From Micromonospora sp. WMMD882 (GTDB taxonomy: Bacteria > Actinomycetota > Actinomycetes > Mycobacteriales > Micromonosporaceae), in NCBI RefSeq assembly GCF_027497255.1, contig NZ_CP114903.1, positions 3,906,001 to 3,970,000 of the forward strand: a stretch of DNA of 64,000 nt. The letters run 5' to 3'. The notes under the pieces are model-generated. The model made no database searches. It was not told where the DNA came from and saw only the letters and a list, made by a program, of their open reading frames with translations. The position numbers were made by a program, and so were the translations under genes. Of this stretch, positions 42,971 through 51,102 are shown in pieces (the stretch's first letter is position 1; every line of letters starts with the position of its first letter).

Positions 42971-43882
42971 TCACGCCGGCAGCTCCGGGCCGCCGTGGCG
43001 CAGCGGGGCGAGCAGGTCGCCGTACCTGTCGATGCGGGCCAGCGCCTCGGCGGCGGTGAACGGGCGGACGGCGGTGTCGTCGCCGTCGGCCGCCGCCTCG
43101 ACCTCGGCCCAGGTCAGCGGGGTGGAGACGGTCGGGTTCGGCTCCGCCCGCAGCGAGTACGGCGCGACCGTCGTCTTGGCGGCGTTGTTCTGGCTCCAGT
43201 CGACCAGGACCTTCCGGGGGCGCAGGTTCTTCGCCATTCTCGACACCACGAGTTTCGGGTGGGCGCCCTCCAGCTCCCGGGCGACCCGGTGGGCGTAGTC
43301 GGAGACCAGGTCGGCGGGTTGGGCGCCGGCGACCGGGCAGCAGAGCTGCATGCCCTTCCTGCCGGACGTCTTGGGGTAGCTGTCCAGGCCGTCGGCGGCG
43401 AGCCGGTCCCGGGTCAGCACCGCCACCTGGCAGCATTCGCGCAGCCCGGCGGGCGGCCCCGGGTCCAGGTCGACGACGAGCATGTCCGGGTTCGCGCCGA
43501 TCCGCCACTGTGGGGTGTGCAGCTCCAGCGCGGCCAGGTTGGCCAGCCAGACCAGGGTGGGCAGGTCGTCGGCGACCACGTAGTCGATGGTCTCCCGGCC
43601 CTTGGTGGAGCCGGGGGCGGGCAGCGTCTCGACCCGTACCCAGTCGGGGGTGGCGGCGGGCCGGTTCTTCTCGAAGAACGATCCGCCGGTGACGCCGTTC
43701 GGGTAGCGGATCCGGGTGAGCGCCCGGTCCCGCAGGTGCGGCAGGAGCGCCGGAGCGACCCGGGTGTAGTAGTCGATCACCTCGCCCTTGGTGAAACCGG
43801 CCTGCGGATAGAGCACCTTGTCCAGGTTGGACAGCTCCAGGGAGCGGCCCTCGACCTCCACACGCAGTCGGTCACCCGGCAT
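42971..43882 (-). CDS. LigD-type polymerase/primase domain protein (NHEJ)
   Basis: 303 residues, a stand-alone archaeo-eukaryotic-primase-type polymerase. Catalytic acidic pair in MLVVDLDPG (~137), the phosphate-binding TSGRKGMQLCCPV, and the late WSQNNAAKTTVAPYSLR motif are intact. It fills gaps at double-strand breaks, preferring ribonucleotides in known relatives. Its ATG lies inside the end of the ligase gene (11-base overlap), so the two are coupled. No phosphoesterase domain is fused, unlike mycobacterial LigD. Confidence 0.93.
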   Translation of the reverse strand: MPGDRLRVEVEGRSLELSNLDKVLYPQAGFTKGEVIDYYTRVAPALLPHLRDRALTRIRYPNGVTGGSFFEKNRPAATPDWVRVETLPAPGSTKGRETIDYVVADDLPTLVWLANLAALELHTPQWRIGANPDMLVVDLDPGPPAGLRECCQVAVLTRDRLAADGLDSYPKTSGRKGMQLCCPVAGAQPADLVSDYAHRVARELEGAHPKLVVSRMAKNLRPRKVLVDWSQNNAAKTTVAPYSLRAEPNPTVSTPLTWAEVEAAADGDDTAVRPFTAAEALARIDRYGDLLAPLRHGGPELPA

Positions 43883-44843
43883 CGTCGACCTCCTCGGGGG
43901 GTTTGTCCGGTCGCAGTCTGAGCACCCGTGGAAAGCGCAGCCGGCCGTCCGGGGTGCGCTGGCTGTACTTGATCTCGACCACCACCCGGGGCGTCACCCA
44001 GACCGCGCCCCGGGCGTCCTCCCGGGGCACCTCGCCAGCGGCGAACGGGGAGCCGGGGGCGCGCAACGGCTCCAGCTCGGCCAGCAGGGCGCGTTCCAGG
44101 GCCGCGCCGATGCCGCCGCCGACCCGGCCCCGGTAGGCGAGCCGGCCGTCCGGGCGGGGCGCGCCGACCAGCAGCCCGCCGATCCTGCGTACCCCGGGTC
44201 GCCAGCCGCCGATCAGGAAGTCCCCGGTCACCTCCAGTTTGACCTTCACCCAGTCCGGGGAGCGCACGCCCGGCCGGTAGGGCGAGTCGACGCGTTTGGC
44301 GAGCACCCCCTCCAGGCCGTGCTCGCCGGCCGCCGCGTAGGTGGCCGGGCCGTCCGGGAAGGCCGGTGGCACCGCCCACCGGGGTCCGCCGAGGCCCAGC
44401 TCCTCCAGCGCGGCCCGCCGCCGGGCGTACGGCCAGCCGGTCAGGTCCGCGCCGCGCAGCCGCAACAGATCGAAAATCATGTACGTCACGGGGGCGACCG
44501 CCGCCAGCCGGGCGGCCTTGTCGCGGTCCCGTACGTGCATCCGCTCGGCCAGCGCGGTGAACGAGGGTTGCCCGGACGCGCCGAGCAGCACCACCTCGCC
44601 GTCGAGCAGCACGTCGTCGTCGGGCGCCTGGTCGCGTAGCGTGGCCAGCTCCGGGTAGGCGGCGGTGATCTCCACTCCGGAACGCGCGTAGAGCCGCTGG
44701 TGACCGCCGGAGATGTCGGCCAGCCCGCGCACGCCGTCCCATTTGAACTCGTACGTCCAGTCCGGGCCGGCGGGTAGCGGCCCGGTCGTGGCGAGCATCG
44801 GCTTCAGCGGGGCGCCGGGCACATCTGCGACTGTAGTTGGCAC
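43872..44843 (-). CDS. ATP-dependent DNA ligase (LigD-type ligase domain)
   Basis: 323 residues. The adenylated Lys is in YEFKWDGVRG (~34). Other nucleotidyltransferase motifs: LDGEVVLLG, MIFDLLRL, EGVLAKRVDSPYRPG and WVKVKLE. An OB-fold domain with GGLLVGAPRPDGRLAYRGRVG follows. It seals ends in non-homologous end joining. GTG start at 44843. The Ku gene lies divergently 67 bases away, so polymerase, ligase and Ku form one compact NHEJ locus with a shared promoter region. Confidence 0.94.
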   Translation of the reverse strand: MPTTVADVPGAPLKPMLATTGPLPAGPDWTYEFKWDGVRGLADISGGHQRLYARSGVEITAAYPELATLRDQAPDDDVLLDGEVVLLGASGQPSFTALAERMHVRDRDKAARLAAVAPVTYMIFDLLRLRGADLTGWPYARRRAALEELGLGGPRWAVPPAFPDGPATYAAAGEHGLEGVLAKRVDSPYRPGVRSPDWVKVKLEVTGDFLIGGWRPGVRRIGGLLVGAPRPDGRLAYRGRVGGGIGAALERALLAELEPLRAPGSPFAAGEVPREDARGAVWVTPRVVVEIKYSQRTPDGRLRFPRVLRLRPDKPPEEVDDAG

Positions 44844-44910
44844 TCGAACACCTCGCGTGACCTTCGATCATTTGCGATCCTGGTCAGAACCGGGGAGAGG
44901 AGCATCGGCC

Positions 44911-45999
44911 ATGCGGGCGATCTGGAAGGGCGCCGTGTCGTTCGGCCTGGTCTCGATCGCGGTGAAGCTCTACTCCGCCACCGAGGAGAAGGACATCCGG
45001 TTCCACCAGGTGCACCGGGAGGACGGCGGCCGGATCCGTTACAGGCGCACCTGCTCGGTCTGCGGCGAGGAGGTCAGCTACGACGACATCGCCAAGGGGT
45101 ACGACATCGGCGGCGGCGAGATGGTGATGCTCACCGACGACGACTTCGCCGACCTGCCGTTGAGCACGTCCCACGCGATCGACGTGCTGGAGTTCGTACC
45201 GGCCGAGCAGGTCGACCCGATCCTCTACAACAAGGCGTACTTCCTGGAGCCGGAGGGCGCCGCGACCAAGCCGTACGTGCTGCTGCGCGACGCCCTGGTC
45301 GACGCGGAGCGGGTGGCGATCGTCAAGGTGGCGCTGCGGCAGCGGGAGCAGCTCGCCACGCTGCGGGTCCGGGAGGGCGTGCTGCTGCTCAACACGATGC
45401 TCTGGCCCGACGAGATCCGGAAACCGGGGTTCAACTTCCTGGACGACGACATCAGCGTCCGCCCGCCGGAGCTGGCGATGGCCAGCTCGTTGATCGACTC
45501 GATGGCCGGGGAGTTCCAGCCGGACGCCTTCACCGACGACTACCGGGCGGCGTTGCAGGAGGTCATCGACGCCAAGGTGGAGGGGCGCGAGGTGGTCCAG
45601 CCGGAGGAGGTCGAGGAGGCGCCGGCCGCCGCGGTGGACCTGATGGCCGCGCTGAAGGCGTCCGTGGAGCGGGCCCGGGCGGCCCGGGGCGAGCCGGCCG
45701 GCGGCGAGCCGACCCCGATCTCGGCCGCCCGGTCGGCCCGCAAGGCCACCGGACCGGCCGGGAAGGCTTCCGCGTCGGCCCGGAAGGAGGCCGGGGGCGG
45801 CGCGGAGAAGACGCCCGAGAAGAAGACCTCCGCGAAGAAGACCCCGGCGAAGAGGACCGCCGGTGGGGCGGCCGGGAAGAAGGCCGCCGCCAAGGCCGAG
45901 CCGGCGAGGAAAACCGAGCCGGCGAGGAAGGCCGCCGAGAAGAAGACCGGGGCCAGGAAGACCGTCCCGAAGAAGGCGGCCCCCCGCAAGACCGCCTGA
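44911..45999 (+). CDS. ku: Ku protein (NHEJ DNA-end binding)
   Basis: 362 residues. The core, ~1-260, is bacterial Ku: MRAIWKGAVSFGLVSIAVKL at the start, CSVCGEEVSYDDIAKGYD and YNKAYFLEPEG in the middle. The extra ~100 residues are Lys/Ala/Pro/Thr-rich repeats (KKTPAK, PARKTEPARK), a basic tail seen in several actinobacterial Ku proteins and thought to aid DNA binding and ligase recruitment. The ATG at 44911 follows GGGGAGAGGAG. Confidence 0.95.
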   Translation: MRAIWKGAVSFGLVSIAVKLYSATEEKDIRFHQVHREDGGRIRYRRTCSVCGEEVSYDDIAKGYDIGGGEMVMLTDDDFADLPLSTSHAIDVLEFVPAEQVDPILYNKAYFLEPEGAATKPYVLLRDALVDAERVAIVKVALRQREQLATLRVREGVLLLNTMLWPDEIRKPGFNFLDDDISVRPPELAMASSLIDSMAGEFQPDAFTDDYRAALQEVIDAKVEGREVVQPEEVEEAPAAAVDLMAALKASVERARAARGEPAGGEPTPISAARSARKATGPAGKASASARKEAGGGAEKTPEKKTSAKKTPAKRTAGGAAGKKAAAKAEPARKTEPARKAAEKKTGARKTVPKKAAPRKTA

Positions 46000-46016
46000 C
46001 CCCGGCCCGGCGTACG

Positions 46017-46409
46017 TCAGCCCTGCTTGAGCCGGGCGGTCGGGGTGACCTTGACGATCAGTCGGACCTCGCCCTCCTTGCGGAACGGGTAGCTGTCCGC
46101 GTCGAGGTACTTCTTCGCCATCCTGTCGATGTGCTCGTCGGCCCCCTCGGTGGTGATCTCGACGGTGCCCTTGACCCAGAGCGTCCGGTAGTCGTTGGCC
46201 CGGTCCGAGACCGAGATGGCGACGACCGGGTTGCGCTCCATGTTCCGGTGCTTCACCCGGCCCTTGGCGGTGTTGAAGACGATGTGCTCCCCGTCGGTGT
46301 CCACCCAGACCGGGGTGACGTGCGGGGTGCCGTCGGCTTCGATGGTGGCCACGTGGGCCAACTGCGGCTCGTTCAGGAGAGCGATGTCATCTGCGGTGAG
46401 GAACGCCAT
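46017..46409 (-). CDS. PPOX-class F420/FMN-dependent enzyme
   Basis: 130 residues, a split-barrel flavin-binding fold: LNEPQLAHVATIEADGTPHVTPVWV, then VFNTAKGRVKHRNMERNPVVAISV. This is the pattern of PPOX-class, probably F420-dependent, actinobacterial proteins. Substrate unknown. ATG 46409; an upstream extension of the frame is non-coding in character. It converges on ku with a 17-base gap. Confidence 0.88.
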   Translation of the reverse strand: MAFLTADDIALLNEPQLAHVATIEADGTPHVTPVWVDTDGEHIVFNTAKGRVKHRNMERNPVVAISVSDRANDYRTLWVKGTVEITTEGADEHIDRMAKKYLDADSYPFRKEGEVRLIVKVTPTARLKQG

Positions 46410-46590
46410 GGGCCGGAATCTACCGGCCGGAGGCCGACTCCACCGGCCGACCCACGGCGGTGGCGGCCGGTCGTCCCGACGGTCCCCGCGCCGTGCGCCC
46501 CCTGCCTGTGGAGCATCGATCCAGGTACCGTTTGCGTCGACCTCGGCCCGCACCGGCGCCGACCCATCATCGCTACAGGGAGTTCACGAC

Positions 46591-47265
46591 GTGAGTGAGC
46601 GCGCGGAGGGCCGGTCCACCGGCCAGAGCACGGCGAGCAAGTCGGAGCGGCGGCTCGCCGCCAAGCTGGCCGCCCAGAAGGCCGCCGAGGCGAAGCGTCG
46701 CCGGCAGTCGATCCTCGGCGCGCTCGCCGGCCTGGCCGTGGTCGCCGTGATCGTGGCGGCGTTCGTGGTCTTCGGCGGCGGCGGTGACGACGAGCCGGCC
46801 GAGCAGGCCGGCGGCACCCCGTCGGCCGGGGCGTCGTCCGGCGCGCCGGACGCCCCCGGCGCGCCGGCCGCCCCGCAGCTCCCCGAGGGCGCGGACCCGG
46901 CGCTGGGCAGCAAGCCGACCGTGACCAAGGGCAGCGGAAAGCTGACCAAGCTGGCGGTCACCCCGGTGATCAAGGGCACCGGCCCGGCCACCAAGGCCGG
47001 GCAGGAGCTCACCGTGAACTACGTGGGCGTCTTCTACGACAGCGGCGAGGAGTTCGACGCCTCCTGGAAGAGCGGCCAGCCGTTCACCTTCCAGGTCGGC
47101 GCGGGCCAGGTCATCCCGGGCTGGGACCAGGGCCTGGTCGGGGTGAACGTGGGCAGCCGGGTGCAGCTCGACCTTCCCGCCGAGCTCGCGTACGGGGCCA
47201 GCCCGCCGCCCGGCGCGCCGGCCGGCCCGCTGCGCTTCGTGGTGGACGTGCTGGCCGCCAAGTGA
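46591..47265 (+). CDS. FKBP-type peptidyl-prolyl isomerase, membrane-anchored
   Basis: 224 residues. A charged coiled-coil-like start (ERRLAAKLAAQKAAEAKRRRQ) precedes one transmembrane helix (~43-62), a Gly/Ala/Pro linker and a C-terminal FKBP domain (~128-224) with VNYVGVFYDSGEEFDASW, VIPGWDQGLVG and ELAYGA. It would catalyse prolyl isomerisation outside the membrane and assist folding of exported proteins. GTG start with AGGGAG upstream. Confidence 0.92.
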   Translation: MSERAEGRSTGQSTASKSERRLAAKLAAQKAAEAKRRRQSILGALAGLAVVAVIVAAFVVFGGGGDDEPAEQAGGTPSAGASSGAPDAPGAPAAPQLPEGADPALGSKPTVTKGSGKLTKLAVTPVIKGTGPATKAGQELTVNYVGVFYDSGEEFDASWKSGQPFTFQVGAGQVIPGWDQGLVGVNVGSRVQLDLPAELAYGASPPPGAPAGPLRFVVDVLAAK

Positions 47266-47304
47266 CAAGTTTCTCCTGACGCCGGACCGGACCCGGAGGT
47301 GGAC

Positions 47305-48183
47305 GTGACAGCGCCGGACGAGTCGGGGCGGACCGCCCGGACGATGTGGCACCACTACGAGCCGCTGCACGCGGTCACCTACTTCCACCCCCGGGCCCGG
47401 GCCGCGTACGAGGCGGTCGGGCTGCGCGGGTACTGGCGGGGCTACTTCGCCGGCCGGGCCGCCCCGCTGGGCGCGACCGACGCCGCCCCGGTGGTCGCGG
47501 CGTTCTTCACCTTCCCGCCGCACACGGTGGGTCGGGCCCTGCCGGCCGTCTGGCGGCTGGCCGCCCCGGAGGAGGCGTTACGGGCCCGGCTCACCGGCGC
47601 GGTGCAGGCGCTCGCCGAGCTGACCTACGAGCTGCCGGAGCGGCACCTGGTCGAGACGGCCGACCTGCTGGAGGCCGCCGCCGACGCGGTGGAGCCGGCC
47701 GGGCGGGTGCTCGGCGCGGCCAACGCCGCCCTGCCCCGGGCCGAGTACCCGCTGGCCCGGATCTGGCAGGCGGCCACCACGTTGCGCGAGCACCGGGGGG
47801 ACGGGCACGTGGCGGCGCTGGTCGCCGCCGGTCTCGACCCGGTGGAGACGCTGGCGTACCGGGTCGCCGACGGGCTGACCCCGATCGCGCTGACCGGGCG
47901 GGGCTGGTCCGAGGAGCAGTGGCACGCCGCCCGGGAGCGGCTGGTCGGGCGGGGCTGGCTGACCCCGGCCGGCGCGCCGACCGAGGTGGGCGGGGCCGCC
48001 TTCCGGGCGATCGAGGCGGCCACCGACAGCGCCGCCGCCGGCCCCTGGCGGGCGCTGACCCCGCAGCGCGCCGACCGGCTGCGGGAGCTGCTGGACCCGC
48101 TGGCCCGCCGCTGCCACGCGGCCATCCCGCCGGACAATCCGATCGGCCTGCCCGCCCTGCCGGAGGACTCCGCCCCCTCCTGA
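47305..48183 (+). CDS. SCO6745-family (SalK-like) protein
   Basis: 292 residues, all-helical in prediction. The opening ARTMWHHYEPLHAVTYFHP and the AFFTFPPHTVGRALPAVW segment are those of the actinobacterial SCO6745/SalK family, which has a winged-helix-like C-terminal half and no demonstrated activity. GTG 47305 is chosen because GGAGG lies five bases upstream; GTG 47299 is too close to it. 37 bases before the HAD gene, probably the same transcript. Confidence 0.8.
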   Translation: MTAPDESGRTARTMWHHYEPLHAVTYFHPRARAAYEAVGLRGYWRGYFAGRAAPLGATDAAPVVAAFFTFPPHTVGRALPAVWRLAAPEEALRARLTGAVQALAELTYELPERHLVETADLLEAAADAVEPAGRVLGAANAALPRAEYPLARIWQAATTLREHRGDGHVAALVAAGLDPVETLAYRVADGLTPIALTGRGWSEEQWHAARERLVGRGWLTPAGAPTEVGGAAFRAIEAATDSAAAGPWRALTPQRADRLRELLDPLARRCHAAIPPDNPIGLPALPEDSAPS

Positions 48184-48220
48184 CCGGCGGGACCGGTGTC
48201 GGGCAGGGCAGGATGGGGCG

Positions 48221-48874
48221 ATGACGGACGCGGTGATCTTCGACCTGGACGGCGTGATCGTGGACTCCGAGCCGGTGTGGGAGGAGGTGCGCCGGGCGTA
48301 CGTGGCGGCGCACGGCGGCGCCTGGCAGCCGGACACCCAGCACCGGCTGATGGGGATGAGCACCGGCGAGTGGTCCGCGTACCTCAGCGGCGAGCTGGGC
48401 GTCGACCGTACCGCCGGGCAGGTCGCCGACGAGGTGGTCGAGGAGATGGCCCGGCGGTACGCCGACCGGGTGCCGCTGATCGGTGGGGCCGACGAGGTGG
48501 TGCGGCGGTTGGCCGAGCGGTGGCCGCTCGGGCTGGCCAGCTCGTCGCCGACCCGGCTGATCGTGGCGACGCTGGCCGCCACCGGGCTGACCGACCTGTT
48601 CGGCGCGACCCTGTCCAGTGAGGAGACCGCGCGCGGCAAGCCCGCGCCCGACGTCTACCTGGCGGTGGCGGCACGGCTCGGCGTCGACCCGGCCCGCTGC
48701 GTGGCGGTGGAGGACTCCTCCAACGGGGTGCGTTCGGCCGCCGCGGCGGGGATGCGGGTGGTGGCGGTGCCGCACGGCGCGTACCCGCTGACACCGCAGG
48801 CGCGGGAGCTGGCCGCCGTGGTGTTGCCGGCGGTCGGCGAGCTGACCCCGGACCTGCTGGACGGCCTCGGCTGA
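48221..48874 (+). CDS. HAD family hydrolase, beta-phosphoglucomutase-like
   Basis: 217 residues. HAD motifs: FDLDGVIVDSEP (nucleophile Asp9), LASSSP (Thr/Ser motif II), GKPAPDVYL with the Lys, and VEDSSNGVRSA. The cap domain is helical (~17-85). Close to sugar-phosphatase and phosphomutase members; substrate not predictable. ATG at 48221 with a GGATGGGGCG leader. Confidence 0.9.
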   Translation: MTDAVIFDLDGVIVDSEPVWEEVRRAYVAAHGGAWQPDTQHRLMGMSTGEWSAYLSGELGVDRTAGQVADEVVEEMARRYADRVPLIGGADEVVRRLAERWPLGLASSSPTRLIVATLAATGLTDLFGATLSSEETARGKPAPDVYLAVAARLGVDPARCVAVEDSSNGVRSAAAAGMRVVAVPHGAYPLTPQARELAAVVLPAVGELTPDLLDGLG

Positions 48875-48892
48875 CCGCGCCGCCGGCGGGCC

Positions 48893-48961
48893 GGACCGGC
48901 GGCTCGCGGAGCCGGCCACGCGGACCGGCGGCTCGCGGAGCCGGCCACGCGGACCGGCGGA
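48893..48961. repeat. 29-base tandem repeat with hairpins
   Basis: Two perfect copies of a 29-base unit beginning GGACCGGCGGCTCGCGGAGC, plus 11 bases of a third. Each contains the stem GGCTC-GCG-GAGCC. It starts 19 bases after the HAD stop, so it may act as a doubled terminator. It occupies the gap before the dehydrogenase gene. Confidence 0.75.
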
Positions 48962-49038
48962 GGGCGAGCCCGGGGAGGCCGCCGGGGCATGATCCGGGCG
49001 CCGTCGGGTACGGCGGCAGCGGACGGTGAGGAGAGATC

Positions 49039-50052
49039 ATGAAGGCGATCGTGTACGAGCGCAACGGTGACCCGTCGGTGCTCCAGGTGGTGGACCGGCC
49101 GACGCCCGAGCCCGGGCCGGGTGAGGTGCTGGTGCGGTTGGCGGTCGCCGGGGTGAACCCGACCGACTGGAAGTCCCGCGAGCAGCGGCCGGTGCCGGAC
49201 GGGTGGCAGATCCCGGGCCAGGACGGCGCGGGCGTGGTCGAGGCGGTCGGGGACGGGGTGGACGCCCGGCTGCTCGGCGAGCGGGTCTGGGTGTGGGAGG
49301 CGGCCTGGCAGCGACCCTGGGGGACGGCGGCCGAGTACACGGTGGTGCCGGCCCGGCAGGCGGTGCCGCTCGGGGACGCCTCCTTCGAGTTGGGGGCCTG
49401 CCTGGGGATACCGTTCCTGACCGCGCACCGCTGCCTGACCGTCGGGGAGACCGTGCCGGACAAGCTGCACGCCGGGGCGCTCGCCGACCGGGTGGTGCTG
49501 GTGCAGGGCGGGGCGGGCGCGGTGGGCAACGCGGCGGTGCAGCTCGCCCGCTGGGCCGACGCCACGGTGGTCGCCACGGTCAGCAGCCCGGAGAAGGCGC
49601 AGCTCGCGGCGGCGGCCGGCGCCGACCATGTGATCGACTACCGGCAGCAGGACGTGGTCGAGGAGGTCCGCCGGATCTCGCCCGACGGAGTGGACACCAT
49701 CGTCGAGGTGTCGGCCGCCCGCAACGCCGCCGTCGACGCACAGCTCCTGCGGCCGGGCGCGACGGTGAGCGTCTACGCCGACGACGGCGGGGCCGAGCTG
49801 ACCCTGCCGATCCGGGCGCTGATGGCGCCGAACGCCCGCTGGCAGTTCGTGCTCGTCTACACGGTGCCCCGGTCGGCGAAGAGCCACGCGGTCGAGGACG
49901 TGGCCGCAGCGGTGGCCCAGGGGTACGTCCGGGTCGGCCCGGCGGCCGGTCTGCCGCTGCACCGGCATTCGCTGGACGCCGCCGCGGCGGCGCACGCCGC
50001 CGTGCAGAACTCGGTGGTCGGCAAGGTGCTGCTGACCACCAGCGCCGACTGA
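49039..50052 (+). CDS. Zinc-less medium-chain dehydrogenase / quinone oxidoreductase
   Basis: 337 residues. The N-terminal GroES-like domain (MKAIVYERNGDPSVLQVVD ... GVNPTDWKSRE) and a Rossmann domain with VLVQGGAGAVGNAAVQLAR mark the MDR superfamily; the zinc-ligand Cys/His residues of alcohol dehydrogenases are missing, as in NADPH:quinone reductases. The ATG at 49039 follows GTGAGGAGAGATC. Monocistronic; a cluster of hairpins follows. Confidence 0.9.
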   Translation: MKAIVYERNGDPSVLQVVDRPTPEPGPGEVLVRLAVAGVNPTDWKSREQRPVPDGWQIPGQDGAGVVEAVGDGVDARLLGERVWVWEAAWQRPWGTAAEYTVVPARQAVPLGDASFELGACLGIPFLTAHRCLTVGETVPDKLHAGALADRVVLVQGGAGAVGNAAVQLARWADATVVATVSSPEKAQLAAAAGADHVIDYRQQDVVEEVRRISPDGVDTIVEVSAARNAAVDAQLLRPGATVSVYADDGGAELTLPIRALMAPNARWQFVLVYTVPRSAKSHAVEDVAAAVAQGYVRVGPAAGLPLHRHSLDAAAAAHAAVQNSVVGKVLLTTSAD

Positions 50053-50141
50053 CCGGCCCGGCGTACGGCATTTTCCGTCGACCGGGGGATCGTCGCGTCA
50101 TCCCGGGGACGAACCCGAGAAAGTTTCGCAAGAATGCAGGG

Positions 50142-50253
50142 GCGGGCACAGCCCGCACAAGCGGGCGGCCCCGGCGCGGTGCGAACGCCGGGGCCGCTCC
50201 TGGGGAGGGGTGTTAGGAGTTCGCCCCCACCCCGTCAGGCGCTCACGCGCCTG
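50142..50253. terminator. Cluster of hairpins, including overlapping alternatives
   Basis: GCGGGC (50142-50147), GCCCGC (50151-50156) and GCGGGC (50161-50166) allow two mutually exclusive stems. Next is a perfect 10-base stem GGCCCCGGCG/CGCCGGGGCC (50167-50176, 50186-50195), then CAGGCGC-TCAC-GCGCCTG (50236-50253). They lie 90-200 bases after the dehydrogenase stop and facing the small minus-strand frame at 50268. Confidence 0.6.
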
Positions 50254-50267
50254 AGACTGTTACATCG

Positions 50268-50426
50268 TCACCTCACGTACCGGAAACCCGCCTTCGACGT
50301 ACCGTGAGCGGACCGGTTTCCGGTCGGGCCCGGGTCGTCGGCGCGGCGGGCGCCCCCGCACGTGCACGCTGAGAGCGTACCGACGTCACCGGCGCTCAGC
50401 CATCCCTCGCGCAACTTCTCGTCCAC
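50268..50426 (-). CDS. Possible small protein, 52 residues
   Basis: A GTG frame encoding VDEKLREGWLSAGDVGTLSA, then CTCGG and a Gly/Arg-rich end (GFRYVR). Good third-position GC and a plausible amphipathic beginning, but no clear ribosome site and no recognised family. It converges on the dehydrogenase gene with the hairpin cluster between, which mildly supports a transcript. The end of the frame contains the inverted repeat at 50279-50324. Confidence 0.3.
   Translation of the reverse strand: MDEKLREGWLSAGDVGTLSACTCGGARRADDPGPTGNRSAHGTSKAGFRYVR
50279..50324. repeat. 10-base inverted repeat
   Basis: ACCGGAAACC (50279-50288) and GGTTTCCGGT (50315-50324) are perfectly complementary across 26 bases. 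It belongs to the structured intergenic stretch 50142-50324. Confidence 0.6.
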
Positions 50427-50528
50427 AGGGACGGAATCACCGCCGTAACGGGGGGCGCGCGCGGACCCCGTCGGCGCTACGCGCGGGTAACCCGTCGGCG
50501 CGCCGGGAACCCCCGTAGATTGGGCCGG

Positions 50529-51020
50529 GTGAGCGTCTCCTGGGCCGAGTCGTACGTCGGACAGCTCCGCGCGCTGGCCGGTGACCGTACGCTGATGTTC
50601 GTCGGCGCGCGGGCCGTCCTGCACGACAGCGCCGGCCGGGTGCTGCTGATCCGGCGCAGCGACAACGGGCACTGGTCGATGCCGGCCGGCGCGATGGAGC
50701 TGGGCGAGTCGATCGCCGACTGCGCCGTCCGTGAGGTCCGCGAGGAGACCGGCCTGCGGGCGTTGCGGGTGACCGCGTTCGCCCTCTACACCGGCCCGGA
50801 CCGCACCCACACCAACATGTACGGCCACACGTACCAGATCTTCACGACCGCGTTCCGGGTCGACGAGTGGGACGGCGACCTGCTGCGGGTCACCGACGAG
50901 ACCACCGACGCGGGCTGGTTCCACCCGGACGGGTTCCCCGCCCCGCTGTCCGCGTCGGTGCCCGAGACGCTCGCCGACCTGGCGGTGTTCCAGCAGACCA
51001 ACCGGCTGCTGCTCAAGTAG
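50529..51020 (+). CDS. NUDIX hydrolase
   Basis: 163 residues from GTG 50529. A complete Nudix box, G-x5-E-x7-R-E-x2-E-E-x-G, runs through GAMELGESIADCAVREVREE (~57-79). It hydrolyses a nucleoside diphosphate linked to another moiety; substrate unknown. TAGATT at 50516-50521 sits eight bases upstream of the GTG and no Shine-Dalgarno is visible, so this message may be leaderless. The region 50427-50515 has no other feature. Confidence 0.9.
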   Translation: MSVSWAESYVGQLRALAGDRTLMFVGARAVLHDSAGRVLLIRRSDNGHWSMPAGAMELGESIADCAVREVREETGLRALRVTAFALYTGPDRTHTNMYGHTYQIFTTAFRVDEWDGDLLRVTDETTDAGWFHPDGFPAPLSASVPETLADLAVFQQTNRLLLK

Positions 51021-51102
51021 TCGGGGTAGCCGACAGTCGGTTAGGTCGCACCGGCGTCAACTGACTGGACAGCCGCCCCGGCGACGACGAGCATCCCGGT
51101 AC

